Assembly: GCA_037355855.1 (NCBI GenBank)
Contig: CM074760.1
Location: forward strand, 2,286,501 to 2,350,500
Source: Pseudo-nitzschia pungens
Taxonomy: Eukaryota > Bacillariophyta > Bacillariophyceae > Bacillariales > Bacillariaceae
Length of the DNA: 64,000 nucleotides
Reading direction: 5' to 3'
Positions 23,723 through 35,917 of the stretch are shown in pieces. The notes under the pieces are model-generated. The model did not search any database. It saw nothing but the letters and a program-made list of their open reading frames with translations, and was not told where the DNA came from. Position 1 is the first letter of the stretch. Every line of letters starts with the position of its first letter. Both the position numbers and the translations under genes were made by a program.

Positions 23723-24242
23723 TGAAAGATGTCAATACAGAGTATTGTTGCCAACTTTCGCAATCTGGCACAAATTTTTGTTTCAAAAGTGTTAAAATAA
23801 TACGAATCTGTAAAGACGCTCGTAATTCCTATACTGTCTGCTTTGCAAATGTTTGATCGGGTTCCTTCGTCGTGGTCCAACCTTTTTTTCCAACGATGGC
23901 CTGTTACCAGCAATCCATGGAACACTTTTTTGCTGGTCAAATGACAAGTGGCAAGTGCCCCAGCCTATGGGCACCGCGAGTTTATTGAAGTCGAACGGAC
24001 CCATCGATGCACTTCATCACTTTTTTTGTGAATTTGTCTCTGTTCTGTTTCGGATGGATGACAGTGCTATTTTACATAGTGTTCTTGTAGTACAGTACTA
24101 TTCCATCGCGTTAATTTCTATGAGCGTTAGGTAACTACTTCTATTCCTTATCATGGCATCATCATCCAGCAAAACGAGAAGCCGATGTAACTCTAATTGC
24201 GGCTCGCCACCGATTACTCAAATATAGTCAAGTGAACATTCT
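23723..24242. other. Intergenic between convergent genes
   Basis: Shared 3' region; no gene, repeat or hairpin is evident. Confidence 0.35.
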
Positions 24243-27200
24243 CTACAAAGTTTCGAGAGCCTTTCTTGCGTCTTCAACTAGGCGCTCGGCTCCTTCTCTA
24301 TCTCGGCATATCAATCTCCAACGATGGGTGCGAGAAAGTGTGCTTGGTTTGATGAGTATAGTTATCGCTCTAGGGTCTGAACCTGCGGCCTGTACTTCTG
24401 AAACGAGTGATATATTTGCACAGTCAACAAGGCGGTACCGGGCATCTGCCATGTTGTGTCCAGCAACAGTGATGCTGGACAAATCGTGCCCGTCTGCGGC
24501 ATAGTCTTCGTCTAAGAGCAAGAGCATCGTGTCTGTGATGACGACAACTCGACGCACAGTACCTCGATCCCCACGCTTCCATTGTTGCTGGACTATTTGA
24601 AAATGCATGATCGTCCCGATCGATTCTTCTCTCCCAGAATTTTCAACAACACTGTTCAAAGAATCAAGCACGATATGCGCATCATTCTCGATAGGTAGAT
24701 CGGCAGATTTTTTACCATTCGTCGATGATGATTGGCCAATGGCATCGTTGTCTTTCAAGTCTTTTGCAAGTTTTTGGATCTCCTGAAGAATTCGAACCGT
24801 CGTTCGCTTGTCGCCGGTCAACAAGATGTAAACAAAAGGATCTGATCCTGGTAGTGTCGGATTTCTAAATCGGAGTGTAAGTCTCTGAAACTCAAACCCG
24901 ATACAGATAGCTTCAAGGTCTCCAAAAGGATGGCGAGCTACGGCATGTGGCCATGGCGCATCCCTAAATCGATCTCCTCGATCTAATGGAAGTGGGAATC
25001 TTCTCTTGTTGGCCTGTTGCTGATGACTTAGGGTCACATCATCTTTTTCCGGTATAACGTATAGAGCCTTCGTAGAGAGGCACAATAGAACCTTGCGACA
25101 TTCCGAATACGCGTCGACGTTTCCCTCTTCGAATAGCTTATCTCCGTGAAAGCCGAGTCGAATTCTTCGATTTGGAGGCAGTCGCCTTAGTGCTGGTTTG
25201 CCACATGGGATTAAGTCTTCTGCCCAAACACGGCAAAACCTCTCCCTGTTAGCCGTCCAGCGGGTGCTGTCAATTAAAGAAGTAATGCGCATCTTCTCCA
25301 GCGCGCGTCGATCGTCCGGCCAAAGCTGAATACGAGGATGATACATGGTTATCAATTGCCAGTCATCTTCGTCTTCTTCCATTTCCCCAAGGAACATCCA
25401 TCGGTATGTCCGGCATCAATATGGGAAAAACAAATGTTTCAAAATAAAGATCGAGGTTTTCGAAAACTTTCAACCCACGGGACGCATCAGGCCCATCATA
25501 CGACGAATTTTCTTCGGCTAGCTGGAATTTGTTGACTCTATCTCTCGGCACAATGTAATCCCGACTGGCTCCTAAGCTGCTGAGCACTGAATTGTCGTCT
25601 TGCCATATGTGTTCCGGCAAAGTATTGGGTGTTCCATTGTTGGATGAAAGTGAGGGTTCTACTGCCGGTTCGCTGGCAGAGCGCGAAGGAGCTGCCGGAT
25701 TGATAGCAGTGTTTTCAGCGTTGCTGGTAGATTCAGCAGATTTGGATGCAAGCAGATCGGCTTGGTTCTCGGAAAATATTTCCTTGTTGGAATGTCCGGT
25801 GTGCTCTTCCGATGACTCGATAGTAGTAGCCACGGGCGACTTCACCAATCCATCTGGGATTCGACCTTCGGATGCTTTTTTGACCAATTCGTCCCAATCA
25901 GAGGTCAACGCATCAAATGGCCTGTACTTCGACATTCGATTCAATTGAATGGTTGCAACTTTTGGTTTTACAAAAATGCGTTCTTCATTGGTAGTGTCTT
26001 CTTTTCTTCGTGTCACTCTTTGAGGTGACCTCCTTGGCGAGGAGTGCTTGCTTGAGATGGCACTTCTTGTGTTTGAAGCTTCATCCGTAGATGACGACTT
26101 ACAATCATCATTGCACTCCAAAACATTTTGTTCCGGCGTGTTCAACGCATCAATACCATTAGTGCTTTCTTCTTCGGCTGAATTATGCCGAACAGATTCT
26201 TCTGGTTGCTGATTAGCTTCTATCTCTATTTCTTTTTTGTCTTCTCTATGATCATTCACAACCAGTTCGTCTTTGCCTTCTTCGTCAACATTCGTGGAAG
26301 TTTTATTGTTTTGTGATGTGTCCACTTCAATATCTGCATGGTCTGAGTCATTCGCAAATGGATTGTTTGGGGTGTCATCATTCGATGCAGCTTTTGCCTC
26401 ATCATTGTCTTCTTCGCCATCCAAATCGCTTACAATCGGAAATAGCGGATGGACCGCACTTTCTTCAACTCCCAACAGCGTGTTTTTGTCGTTTCCTTTC
26501 GTTTCTACCGATGCATCCACCGATGATTCCTCGAGGTTGGATACCGATTTTTGATTTTGTTGCCGAAGTGATATAAGAACATCTTCGAGAGAGAAAGAAA
26601 GTTGGTGTTTTGTGCGATCAGAATGCAACGGCACGCTCTTGTCTGGAGGAATATCAAAACGAATGTTTGACTGGAGTCCGGTTTGTTCGGGGGATGAAGT
26701 ACCAAAACGTGTTGATCCGAGGGCGCGACCGATGGCTTTCGACACCGACTCGGACACTTTTTGGTCTGCGGTTGCCAATGGTTTCGCTTGATCTACATTC
26801 GAACCTCTGCCGTTCACTTTCTTGCTCTTTCGCGGTCCTTGTCGCCGCTTCGGTTTCTCTGCGCTACCATGAACATGATTCTTGTTCTTTCTGCTGCATT
26901 CGCCTTCGGCAGTATCAATCTTTACCTTCCGTGTTTTCGACTTTCTCGTGACCCGGGGATTGGACATCGGTGCCATCAAACGTACTCCTGGTATCGTTGT
27001 TGCCGGTGGTCTTTCTGTCGGACCCGAATCACTAGCCGCAAGTCCGTTCGTCTCGTTGGCGCCGTTCGATTGAGTCCCCCGTAGTCCTTGCGATTCTTCC
27101 GCTGCTCGATCCCGAGTCCCCGTCGCTTCCGATATCGCAGATGAGGCAACGCACGGTGGACCACTCGTAGTTGCGACCGATGAAAAGGATCTTTCTCGAA

Positions 27201-29199
27201 CTTTATCCCATTGTTCTCGTGTCATCCTTCCAATAGAAACGGTAGCACCGCCGTCTGCAGCGTTCTTGAACGTTTTGTGCTTGCTTCGTTTCAACAACAG
27301 CAACTCCAGAGGAGTCCTGGCCCGGCGTTCTTGATGAAACCACGTCCACAAGCGAATTTTCCAGTCCCGATCGTAGTGAGGATTGTCCGTGCCGCGATTG
27401 CTGCTGCTTCCGCCGGACAATGACGGCAACGACACGGACCCGAAACCGGACAGTGTTTTTGTCTTCGGTTTTGGTTTTGTTCCGTTCCCCGGCTTTGTCG
27501 AGAATGGATTGTCCTGCAGGGCCAAGAATTGGAGCTCGGGCAGTCCCGCCAACCCCGAGACTTCCAGGACGTCTTCGATGCGGTTCGAGTCCAGCCAGAT
27601 TTCGGAAAGCCCGAAGCATTTTTCCAGTCCGCTGTTTCTGCAGGTTTCCAAGAGATTGTTCGACAAGACGAGCGTTCGGACCTGTCCCCCCAGACACAGG
27701 TTCGCGCGGGGACCGAAGCAACCCGCGATTCGGTTGCAACTCACGTCCAGATACCGCAGCCGGGTCAGCGGCCGCAAGCCTCTCAGCAGGGTCTTGGCGG
27801 TTCGGAATTCGTTCCGGCGGAGCGACAAATATTCGAGCCGGACCAGTCGCGAGAGACCGGACGCAAACCCCCTCGTCAATTCTCCCAGCGAGCAGGACTC
27901 TAATTTCAGGTGCGTCAATGACGACGACAGGGGCGTTGTCATCCTTGGCAGCGGCAGCGACAGCGACGCCGATGCTGTTGGTGGAGGAGTGCTATTGCGG
28001 GACGGGACCTCGGACACCGCGGGCAAAAATTCCTCCAGACTGTAAATGGCGGCCTTGCGGACGGAGATCACGCCCAGCGGCGCCGTAAATCGTTGCGCTC
28101 CGTTCGGCGTTGCGGCCGTCGAGTTCGTTCCTTTTGGTGCAAGGTCCGTTCCGGTTCCGTCGAGTTCGATCCAGGAGGGAGGGACGCCTTCCAAAATCAG
28201 TACGGTCGCGCTCGGGAAGACCCGATGCAACCGGATGCATCCGGGAGCGCCCCCGTTCGGGAAGAGCCCCGAGCATTGCAAAAATTCCACCGCTCCGGCG
28301 ATGCTGCCATCTGTTTCGATGCTGCCGCTGTCGTTTCCAACGGGATCGATCCCCGTTGCGGTCCGAGCGTGTTGGCGCTGCTGTTTCCACCATTTTTTGA
28401 GGCGTTGTTTCGAAAGTTTCGACGAGAACGAGAACGACGACGACGACGAGGTTGACGACAACGACCAACACAAGGGCGGTTTCGTCGGTGGCCAGGGTTG
28501 GCGATTCAGTCGAATCAACCGGGCACGGGGCAAGAGACGTCGGAGCAGATTCAAACGAGAACGCAGCAGCGATGCCGCCTCGGACCCGATCCAGGGTTCG
28601 GCGTCCTGTGGCAATCGTTCCCGCAGGATCATTTCCGTTGTGGGCTGTGGCGGGTCGCCTTTCACAGCGTCGTCGTCGTCGTCGTCGTCGTTATCGTCGT
28701 TATCGTTATCGTTATCATCGTTACCATCGTCATCATCGTCGTTATCAAGCGGTCCCGTCTGCTGCTCGGATTTTTGCTTTGTTCGATCCAATGCCTCCAG
28801 CTGACCCGATAGCCAGGCAACAGCAGCGGCTGGCAACGTCATTCCGCGTCTCAGCAGCAAGGATTCATCATCATTATCATCATCGTCATTATCATTATCG
28901 TCATTATCGTTTTGCTCGCCACTGCATTCGTTTCCAATTTCACCGCTCGAATTTTCTTTGCTCGTTTCCGTGGATTCGCGTTTGCTGCGATCGTCCGCTT
29001 CCGGCACGGGTTTCAATCCGGGCAGCTGCGAGAGGTGGGAAATCAATCGCTCGAGGAAAATGTCGCCGCTGCCGTGGATCCATTCCGCCACTTCTCTGGC
29101 CTCGGCTATTTCGTTTCCGCTGCCGCTGTTGCTGTTGTTCGCCACTGTCGTGGCCAACGCCGATGGCGCCGCACCAGCAGTCTCCGCCTCTCGTGCCAT
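24243..29199 (-). CDS. Leucine-rich-repeat protein with C-terminal PH-like domain (STK11IP/nischarin-like architecture); one frame break
   Basis: Start chosen at 29199 (MAREAETAG). The first frame ends at 25363 with ..DIPMDVPWGNG; the second is open to 24243 and carries ..EDEDDWQLITMYHPRIQLWP. A one-base (+1) shift near 25375-25390 (TGGGGAAATGG) joins them into about 1660 residues. The N-terminus has Asp/Asn runs. A block of five or six LRRs at 27940-27490 (LTHLKLESC, LEYLSLRRNEF, LRYLDVSCNRI, VRTLVLSNNLL, LSEIWLDSNRI, LQFLALQDNPF) is followed by a cap (DWKIRLWTWF). A long disordered acidic and phospho-rich middle leads to MSKYRPFDALTSDWDELV and the PH-like end (VYILLTGDKRTTVRILQEIQ). In STK11IP and nischarin this layout links membranes or endosomes to kinases; function here is inferred. 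The C-terminal half also contains a long FGDLEAICIGFEFQRL strand region. Confidence 0.75.
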
Positions 29200-30111
29200 C
29201 GTGGTACACGCAGTGATCACGCACGCAAAAGTCCCAGAAACACGGTAGACGGACGCATACACGTACACAAGGATCCAGATTGCAGATTATCGCATTCAAC
29301 CAGTGTCTGATTGTATCCGATTAGTTCCGTTTTCGTGATCTGTACCGTAGCATCACGGAGGATATAATACAGTAACTCGGGTCGACGAGATGTTGTGTTC
29401 GATATCCGTTTCCACCGTTTCACGGGAGTGAACTTTTTGCAAGGTGCAATACGTTGTTTTTGTTGAGGAAATCTACAGAGCTGAACGTAGACTTACGAGT
29501 ACAAGTAGTACTAAGGTTACTTGTGAGTGACAGCTTCGAATGGAAACTGGAAACAAAACAAAACAAAACAAAACAAAACACGACACTTCTTGTTCGGACG
29601 AAAAAATACCTTTTCGAATTCAATCGTGAGTTGTCGTTTGTCTTTGGCAGTCCCAAGTCGTGGACAATTGCTGATCAACAACCCTAACCTTTTATGAACG
29701 TCTTGCCACCCGTCAGAACCCCTACGAAACCACACGTTGCGTTGCGGAGCACCAAACGGCAGGAATTGAAAAAAAAAGAAAAAAAAAACGACGGAGGAAG
29801 AGGTGTTGGATATTTTTTTGGTTCCGATTGCGATGAACCAAAACTGTCCCTACCGTTGAACGTCAACTAAGGTGTCACAACCAAACATAACAGGCATGGG
29901 ACGAACCCGTTTCAACAACCAATTATCGAGAGAACAGATTGCGTTGATTGAGTGAGACCGCGGCATCGCCCACGACCTCAATGATGCCCTGATTTGTTCG
30001 AACGATTGATTGGTTTCGAGCAGGGTTGAGTGTAAAGTACGGTATGCGTACGGAGTATTGAATTGAAGGAACCGAGTGTCGGGTCTCGAACCGTACCTCG
30101 ACAGCGATACC
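29200..30111. other. Intergenic between divergent genes
   Basis: Holds 5' regions of the LRR gene (minus) and a small membrane protein (plus). An (AACAA)n-type microsatellite (CAAAACAAAACAAAAC) lies at about 29551-29580, and an A-rich tract at 29768-29790. No gene is seen. Confidence 0.4.
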
Positions 30112-30408
30112 ATGGCAGAGGCAACCGGATCGGCGACGAAGACGCCCACCGGCAAGAGAGATGGGTATTTCCTCGTGGGAATCGGCCTCCTCTTGATCGG
30201 GAGTCCGGTCGTTTCCGCGGTTTCCTGGTTGCTGTCCGTCGCGTCCGGGGAGGAAGCAACGGCAACAACAACGGATGGATCCGGCGTCGCCCTTGTCCGA
30301 TACTGGAGGGAAAACCATGCCTATTGGAGAGTCTTGACCTTTCTTCCGGCGGTTCTGGTGATTTGCATCTGCCACTGGGTCTCGCTTCGAATCTATCTGC
30401 GCCGATGA
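30112..30408 (+). CDS. Small two-TM membrane protein
   Basis: A 98-residue protein from an ATG in a good context (ACCATGG). An in-frame upstream ATG at 30076 would add 12 residues. Two hydrophobic helices are clear: FLVGIGLLLIGSPVVSAVSW (about 20-40) and VLTFLPAVLVICICHWVSL (about 75-93). They are separated by a short Thr-rich loop carrying the local GGCAACAACAACG repeat. The protein ends in a basic RIYLRR tail, placing the C-terminus probably in the cytosol. I do not recognise the family. Hydrophobic patterning makes a real gene likelier than chance. Confidence 0.5.
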   Translation: MAEATGSATKTPTGKRDGYFLVGIGLLLIGSPVVSAVSWLLSVASGEEATATTTDGSGVALVRYWRENHAYWRVLTFLPAVLVICICHWVSLRIYLRR

Positions 30409-31490
30409 GAACTCGTGCCGATCCGACTCGAACACTCGATTCGATTCCATTCGAGCCGAACCAAAACCGGATGCGATTCGCTCGAACTTTGTGGTAAGTA
30501 ACAATCCTAGGCCCGAGCGGTCTGTGGCACGGATGGATTTTGATTTGTTTTGTTTCGTTTCGTTTGCACCCGCGGTTTCGTTGTGATTTCGTTCGTTCGA
30601 GTCAAGACCGAGGTTTCTGCCATGAGGACAATCCGGCCCAACAGCCCTTCCTGACGTACATGGAGGTTACAAGCTTTTTTAACTGCAATCCGAGCACGAC
30701 ACCGGCACTGTTTTGATACCGAAAACGAACGAACGAACGAACGAAAGGAAGGAAGACGAACAGCACAAAAGTTCCGTTGCCGCAACGCTCGTTTCTCCCC
30801 GAACCGTTTCTCACGATTGGTGCTCTTTCCGCCGTCTTTTTTTTCACCCGCTCGCAGCGTTTCGGTTTTGGTGGCATCTCTCGCATGCATACAGTACGGT
30901 AGGTGGGTAGCGAACACGAGATTCTTGCGATGCGCCGCTAAGAAAAGCACGCACGCACGCGGTGGACGGCGTGCCACATCGATGACGAGAGCAACAATTT
31001 GGTGCGGAATGAAACCGTTGGGTGTGAATGAACCGTTCCGTTCTCGTTGGGGCGCAAATCCATCCCCCACGGGTATCCATCAACTCACTATGGATCCAGC
31101 CGACGACGAAGCGATCGAGGCAGTGCCCGTTCCGACGGTATTGGTACATTTGAGAACGAGCGGCCTTGCCCACGTTCTTTCTTTGTGCCGCCTTCAATTA
31201 CCGACCGATTCTCTTTTGCACTATGACCAAGACCTATACCTAAAGTATACACGTATAACATCGTAATTGGCATCGTGATACTTTGTCTGAAAATTCAATT
31301 CTAATCTGTTCCATTTTTTGTCCATCGTACGGTGGGACAACTCAGCTCGTAATACCAGTAACTTTAATCAACAGTCTACAACGGATTGCTTAAAAATTAT
31401 TTCATGACCGGTGGGTAGGCCTGTAGATAACGGTACAAGTGTTAAGAACATGAATTTCATAAACCATCCATCACTCCCTCACCCACAAGA
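30409..31490. other. Intergenic, no supported gene
   Basis: A minus-strand frame of 187 codons (31070-30507) lacks any recognisable domain and is probably chance. An AACG tetranucleotide run lies at 30726-30747. AGTACGGTAGGTGGG-type words occur near 30890. Confidence 0.35.
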
Positions 31491-33088
31491 CTAGATGCTC
31501 GCCTTTGCCAACAGAAGCCCACCTCCGGGGGAGGATGGCGATTGGTACAGCATCAAGTCTTCTACAAAGTCCTCGGATTCCACGCTCAATCCGGACGGAA
31601 ATTGAGCTTGCTTCATGAGCACCTTTCGTCGCTGCCGGAGATCCGGCTGCGGAAGCGGATCGTCGTCGTTGTTCTCCATCGTGTCCGACAAGGAAACGGT
31701 AGAGGCCGTGTTTTGTCGCGGGCGAGACGAGGTCAACCGTTCCTTTTCGACGGTAAGGGATTGGTCCATAGCCACCGTTGCGGAATCGCCAAAACAGCCG
31801 CATGCGCAGTTGGTAAATGAGGTAGAAACTATCGCGGCAGAAACGCAAAAAAAAAAAAGCAACGGGGGTGAGTCCGCGTGTCGAGTATTGGTGTGCGCTC
31901 CCACGCACCATACCACCAACACACACGGTGCAACACGCCCATCCCAAAACTCACGTTCTTCGAGGCTCGATACAAGACGGTGCATCCGTCGTTCGACCTT
32001 CTCTGTCAGCGTTTCTCTATTGAGTCGTTCCGACATTCGTTTTGCGGTAAAGGCCTCGACGTCGATGGATTTGTCCCCATCCGTGTGCGCCGTATCGTGC
32101 GTGACGTTCGACGGATTCGGGTCGATCCTCGGGTAGTCCTCGTCGCCTTCCCTGGTGTTGTGACCAGTCGGTGGTTTCGAGCGAGTCGCGTCGTTGCTGC
32201 TCGTTCGCCCGCTGCCGTTGGTCGCGGTCTCTTGGGTAACGTCGCAACCGCAGGCACCCGTGCTCGTTACGAAAGCTACTTTCCCCTTAGTAGAATTAAC
32301 CTTGAGAAACGTCGTCAGGACCAAGAGCTCGTTGGTGCTTTCCATCAGCAACTCGAACGAACCAAACGATGACGTTTCGATGCCAATGGTCCGACGACGG
32401 CGGTGTTCCGCTCTAGATGACGACTCGGTCTTATCCTTTCTCTTTTTCGTTTTGGACTTTTGGTCGTCTCCATCATATGTTCGAACCACCTTGATGTCCT
32501 CCACTGGAATGGTCCACTCCTCGCACGACGCAGTGTGTTGGGATACCGATCCCTGCACGTCACTCGGGTGATGTGACAGCGCAATTGGCACCGCCGGGGT
32601 TTCTTCCAGCGGTTGCTCTTGCTCGTTCTGTAGTATTTCCGGACCTCCAAAGGACGCAAATCGTCTTGACAGAGGAATGGGTGTGTTGCCGTCGGCGTGC
32701 GTGTGGCACTTTCTCACGCGGTGTGTCCGGGTGAGAATCAGTTCGGCGTCGTCTTCTTTCGTCTTGCTGTCCGAAGTGCTCTTTCGAAGCTGTGGCGAAA
32801 CGTATTCCGAGGAGGAATTCGATGTCCTGTGCCATTTTCTCATGGTGCAGGTCATCTCTTCCGATTGCTCACTCGGTTGCTGTCGTATTGTTGTTGGCTG
32901 GTCCTCGCTACAACTGTTCTCGTCGACACTTGGGGTACTTTCCCCGTACCTTCGAACCCTCTGAAACGGAATGCAGAAAAAAAAAAAAAGTTAGGAAAAT
33001 TGTTTCACACATGGTCTTGATACCGTGGACGCAATTCCTTCGACGGAATCGTGTCTTCCGGATCGATAGGATTCATTCGATGAATCAT
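31491..33088 (-). CDS. Hypothetical protein, three exons, possible PH-like segment
   Basis: Exons (minus): 33088-33011, 32960-31955 and 31828-31491, total 473 residues. The last intron (126 bp) has a GTGAGT donor and a T12 tract before GCGATAG. The first intron is only 50 bp (GTGTGA...TTTCAG) but has CTAAC plus a T13 tract immediately before the acceptor. The frame remains open from that acceptor (RVRRYGESTPSVDENS), well upstream of the first internal Met at 32855. Exon 1 (MIHRMNPIDPEDTIPSKELR..) is tentative. EEWTIPVEDIKVVRTYDGD...FGSFELLMESTNELLVLTTFL resembles the last strands and helix of a PH fold. The rest is charged and disordered with a basic KKRKDK patch. Function unknown. Confidence 0.55.
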
Positions 33089-34362
33089 GTTCTTTACTAC
33101 GTACACATGGGACAGATACATCGTCGGGTACCAAGCAGTGATTGGAAAATGATGGCAGCATTGTGTCCGTGGCACTTGTCGCTTTTCGTAGATTCCGAAC
33201 TTCGAACTATAAAACGTCTACAACCGAACAACACAGACTCGATAGGTTGATCTTTGGGTAGAATGATCAATATTATGATTTGCGCCTTCCCGTCCGCTGA
33301 AGTTCTGTTTCCGCGATGGTGTGACACAAATGCTCTTCCGCCACTCGATCCTCGACTCTTCTGTACTCGTTGTGCCGACTTTGGCCCTTGATTGATAGTG
33401 CGGGCACTCTTTGCAATGTTTGTATCTTCGATAAAAAATACCGTACCGCACCGCACCGATGTGTGAACGGATTGCTTGCCGTGCGTCGAGCGTTTGTGCT
33501 ATCTTGTGAGCTTCCGAGAGACAAAGAAGAGCTAAGTAAGAATGTAAGAACATAAAACCATTCATTTCAGCCCATAGTTCAAATAGGGGATATGTGTCAC
33601 AAAGCAGAATGCGTCCGTTGAGATCGCCTAGCTCATTCGCTATCCGATCATAAAAGTATTCATGTATGAATAATATAATAAATAGTGGTAGCATTGAAAT
33701 ATTTAATCGGGTTATGAACAAAATATTAAAGCACATTGTTTTACCACCATAATAGTCGAGAACGGAATGGATCAGAAACATGTTCCAGTGTTCGCGCCGG
33801 GGGGATTACAGTTAAATGACCGTTGACGGGAACACGACGTCGAGTCTTACTCCAAAGATATCGATACAAGGGATACGGTACGTATTCAATAGAAAGTAAG
33901 ACTTACTACGTACCATCGAAAACGATGATAATAAAACTTTCCTCGGGGAAGGAATGCAGGGTGATGGGTGATGGTTGTATCGGTGCCAGGTAAGTTACTC
34001 GCAGGAGTAAGGTTTACCTGTGCTGTATTTGTTTTGGTGTAGTTTGAGGACTCTAAATCAGTGAAAGCACCAGCGAAAGATGACCATGAGGACTAATACC
34101 GTATGTGTGTGCCTGGGACCTAGCAGTTCGATGCCCAAATACCATTTCCCGGGAAGGACCGAAGTACGGTATATTCAAAACTCTTGTCGTGGCATGTTAC
34201 TTTGATGCGATTCAGTGGATTCCTTGAGGCGTTCGGGTTGCTTCAGTCAAAAACCAAAAAAAAAAGAAAAGTGCCAACCAGGTTTTCTCTAGTGTTAATA
34301 TTCTATAGTTGAGGACTGAAGGACGCTTCTAAGAAGAACAAGAGCCCTTGATACAGCAATCA
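33089..34362. other. Intergenic, no supported gene
   Basis: Overlapping short frames on the minus strand (33218-33781, 33097-33456) conflict with each other and show no domain. Words such as AGTAAGGTTTACC (34006) and GGTACGTATTC recur. No repeat array is evident. Confidence 0.3.
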
Positions 34363-34992
34363 CTACCGGAAGCGACCTGAAATCCGAAACCTCCCGTTGG
34401 GGTTGTTTGTCGTTCTCACGGACGACCGCACGGAAAGACAAAGTCGGCGAGGCGGATCTTTTTGTTGTCTCGCGTGACCACCTTGCTCAGAGCGGAGATG
34501 TACGTGCCAAAGCTCTTGTTGTTGGGCAGGTTCAGCGCTTCGGCGAAGTTCCTCCCGCGAGTGCCAACCACCGTCCAGCATGACGTCGAAGATCTCCCGG
34601 GGCTTTTTCCCCTTGATCATTTCCGTTCGAATCTTTTCTTGCATCGCGTCGTTCGTCTGGGGCACGGCCAGCGCACCGGGACCCACATATTCCTTTCCGT
34701 CCTCCGTGAGCCAGATCGAATCCTTGTCGTACTCGACCCAGTGGTCCTTCTTTTTCATATTCAGTATCGTCGTGTTGAAACTGTTCTTGTTGGTGATCAG
34801 GGCCAGTCCCATAATCGTGTCACGGAGGGGTTTCAGTTCTCCGAGGGCTTGACGGGAAGCAATTGCCAGCACGATGCGATCGCTGCAAGGCATGCTTGCC
34901 TTCTTGCTGCCCATCATTTTCTTCTTTTGTGCGGTGCCAGCCTTGGCCTTCTTTCCGGTAGATTTGGAAAGGCTGTTCTTGCTAGAAACCAT
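34363..34992 (-). CDS. Basic protein with two winged-helix-like repeats; frame break near C-terminus
   Basis: The frame from 34992 begins with a Lys-rich tail (about 30 residues: KSTGKKAKAGTAQKKKMM) and reads through to 34363. However, its last 50 residues are unnatural, while the neighbouring frame encodes AEALNLPNNKSFGTYISALS and ends at 34416 (..FVFPCGRP). Dropping one base in CTTCGCCGAAG (about 34540-34550) yields GGWHSREELAEALNLPNNKS. The corrected protein (about 192 residues) then holds two similar units: residues about 36-105, with NKNSFNTTILNM then WVEYDKDSIWLTE, and about 125-190, with NNKSFGTYISAL then TRDNKKIRLAD. Each looks like helix-helix-helix-wing. A DNA- or chromatin-binding role is plausible from the basic tail plus winged-helix pattern, but it is inference. 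Confidence 0.6.
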   Translation of the reverse strand: MVSSKNSLSKSTGKKAKAGTAQKKKMMGSKKASMPCSDRIVLAIASRQALGELKPLRDTIMGLALITNKNSFNTTILNMKKKDHWVEYDKDSIWLTEDGKEYVGPGALAVPQTNDAMQEKIRTEMIKGKKPREIFDVMLDGGWHSREELRRSAEPAQQQELWHVHLRSEQGGHARQQKDPPRRLCLSVRSSVRTTNNPNGRFRISGRFR

Positions 34993-35917
34993 CGTGACAA
35001 TTGTTTGCTTGGGAACCTGATTCGTAAGTCCTTTGACGCAGCGTTGACGAAAGCAACGTGATGTTAGATTGTGAGAGCAACGAAGGATACCTTTGTAAGC
35101 ACCCGGGATAAATATCGTTTGTCGAAGTTTGCCTCTTCAGCGCACACCTGACTGGCGTGATAGATGTGATGACCGGGTGTCGGGTGGGATGTCTGCGAAC
35201 GGATTCGTTGACCCGACCCTGACTGACGACAAAATGGTTGTGGTGTTTGTTTTCTACAATTTGCCTTGGTTTGGTCTGTTGAAGTTTTCCACGGTTTGAG
35301 AACGTGATAAACGAGATGAAACCAAATGCTGATCAATACGTTCGTTCTCGATACAAGATGCTTGGGAAGACACAACAGTACGGGTACCGACAAAAATCCG
35401 AGTTGATATTTCACTCTATCAAAGTCCCCAAAACAAGGAAGAGAAAGTCAAACACTACTGCAACGGTTCCAAAATTTCAAGATAACGCGCTGTATGAATA
35501 GAACCTAGCCAGATTTCTTGCTACCTAATGTGAGAATGAATCCCTAGCAACTAGTGAATAACCTCACTCTTATTGTAATACATGCGTTAATCACGTCAAT
35601 AGGAGCACAACAGCATTTCGCAGGTTATGAGCATCATCCCAACTACCAAGCTCATCACCACAACAGGTAGATAAACAAAGCATTAACAGCAGACTGATTT
35701 ACTGCACCATATTCGATCGCCGGAGCTTCACACACGGAGCTTGAGGCGTCGAACTCACGCTGTTTCGATTTCTCGTGTCTGTTCGATTGTGGTGGATCCA
35801 AAGTATGTAGCGAGTTGAATATTTCTGCTAGGGAAGTCCTCGAACATGATTGACGTTGTCAGTGTCGAACATTGATGAGAGTCTTCGTGCGAAAAAAGAC
35901 ACTTCCGAGGAGCACCT
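34993..35917. other. Intergenic
   Basis: The promoter side of the winged-helix gene and the 3' side of the sulfotransferase. No gene or repeat is seen. Confidence 0.35.

Noticed and set aside
30507..31070. 187-codon minus-strand frame
   Set aside because: No domain, odd composition (Arg/Lys/Phe-rich), overlaps a tetranucleotide run; no splice support.
33218..33781. 187-codon minus-strand frame with a hydrophobic N-terminus
   Set aside because: Overlaps competing frames, AT-rich composition and no recognisable family; hydrophobicity can come from AT-rich DNA.
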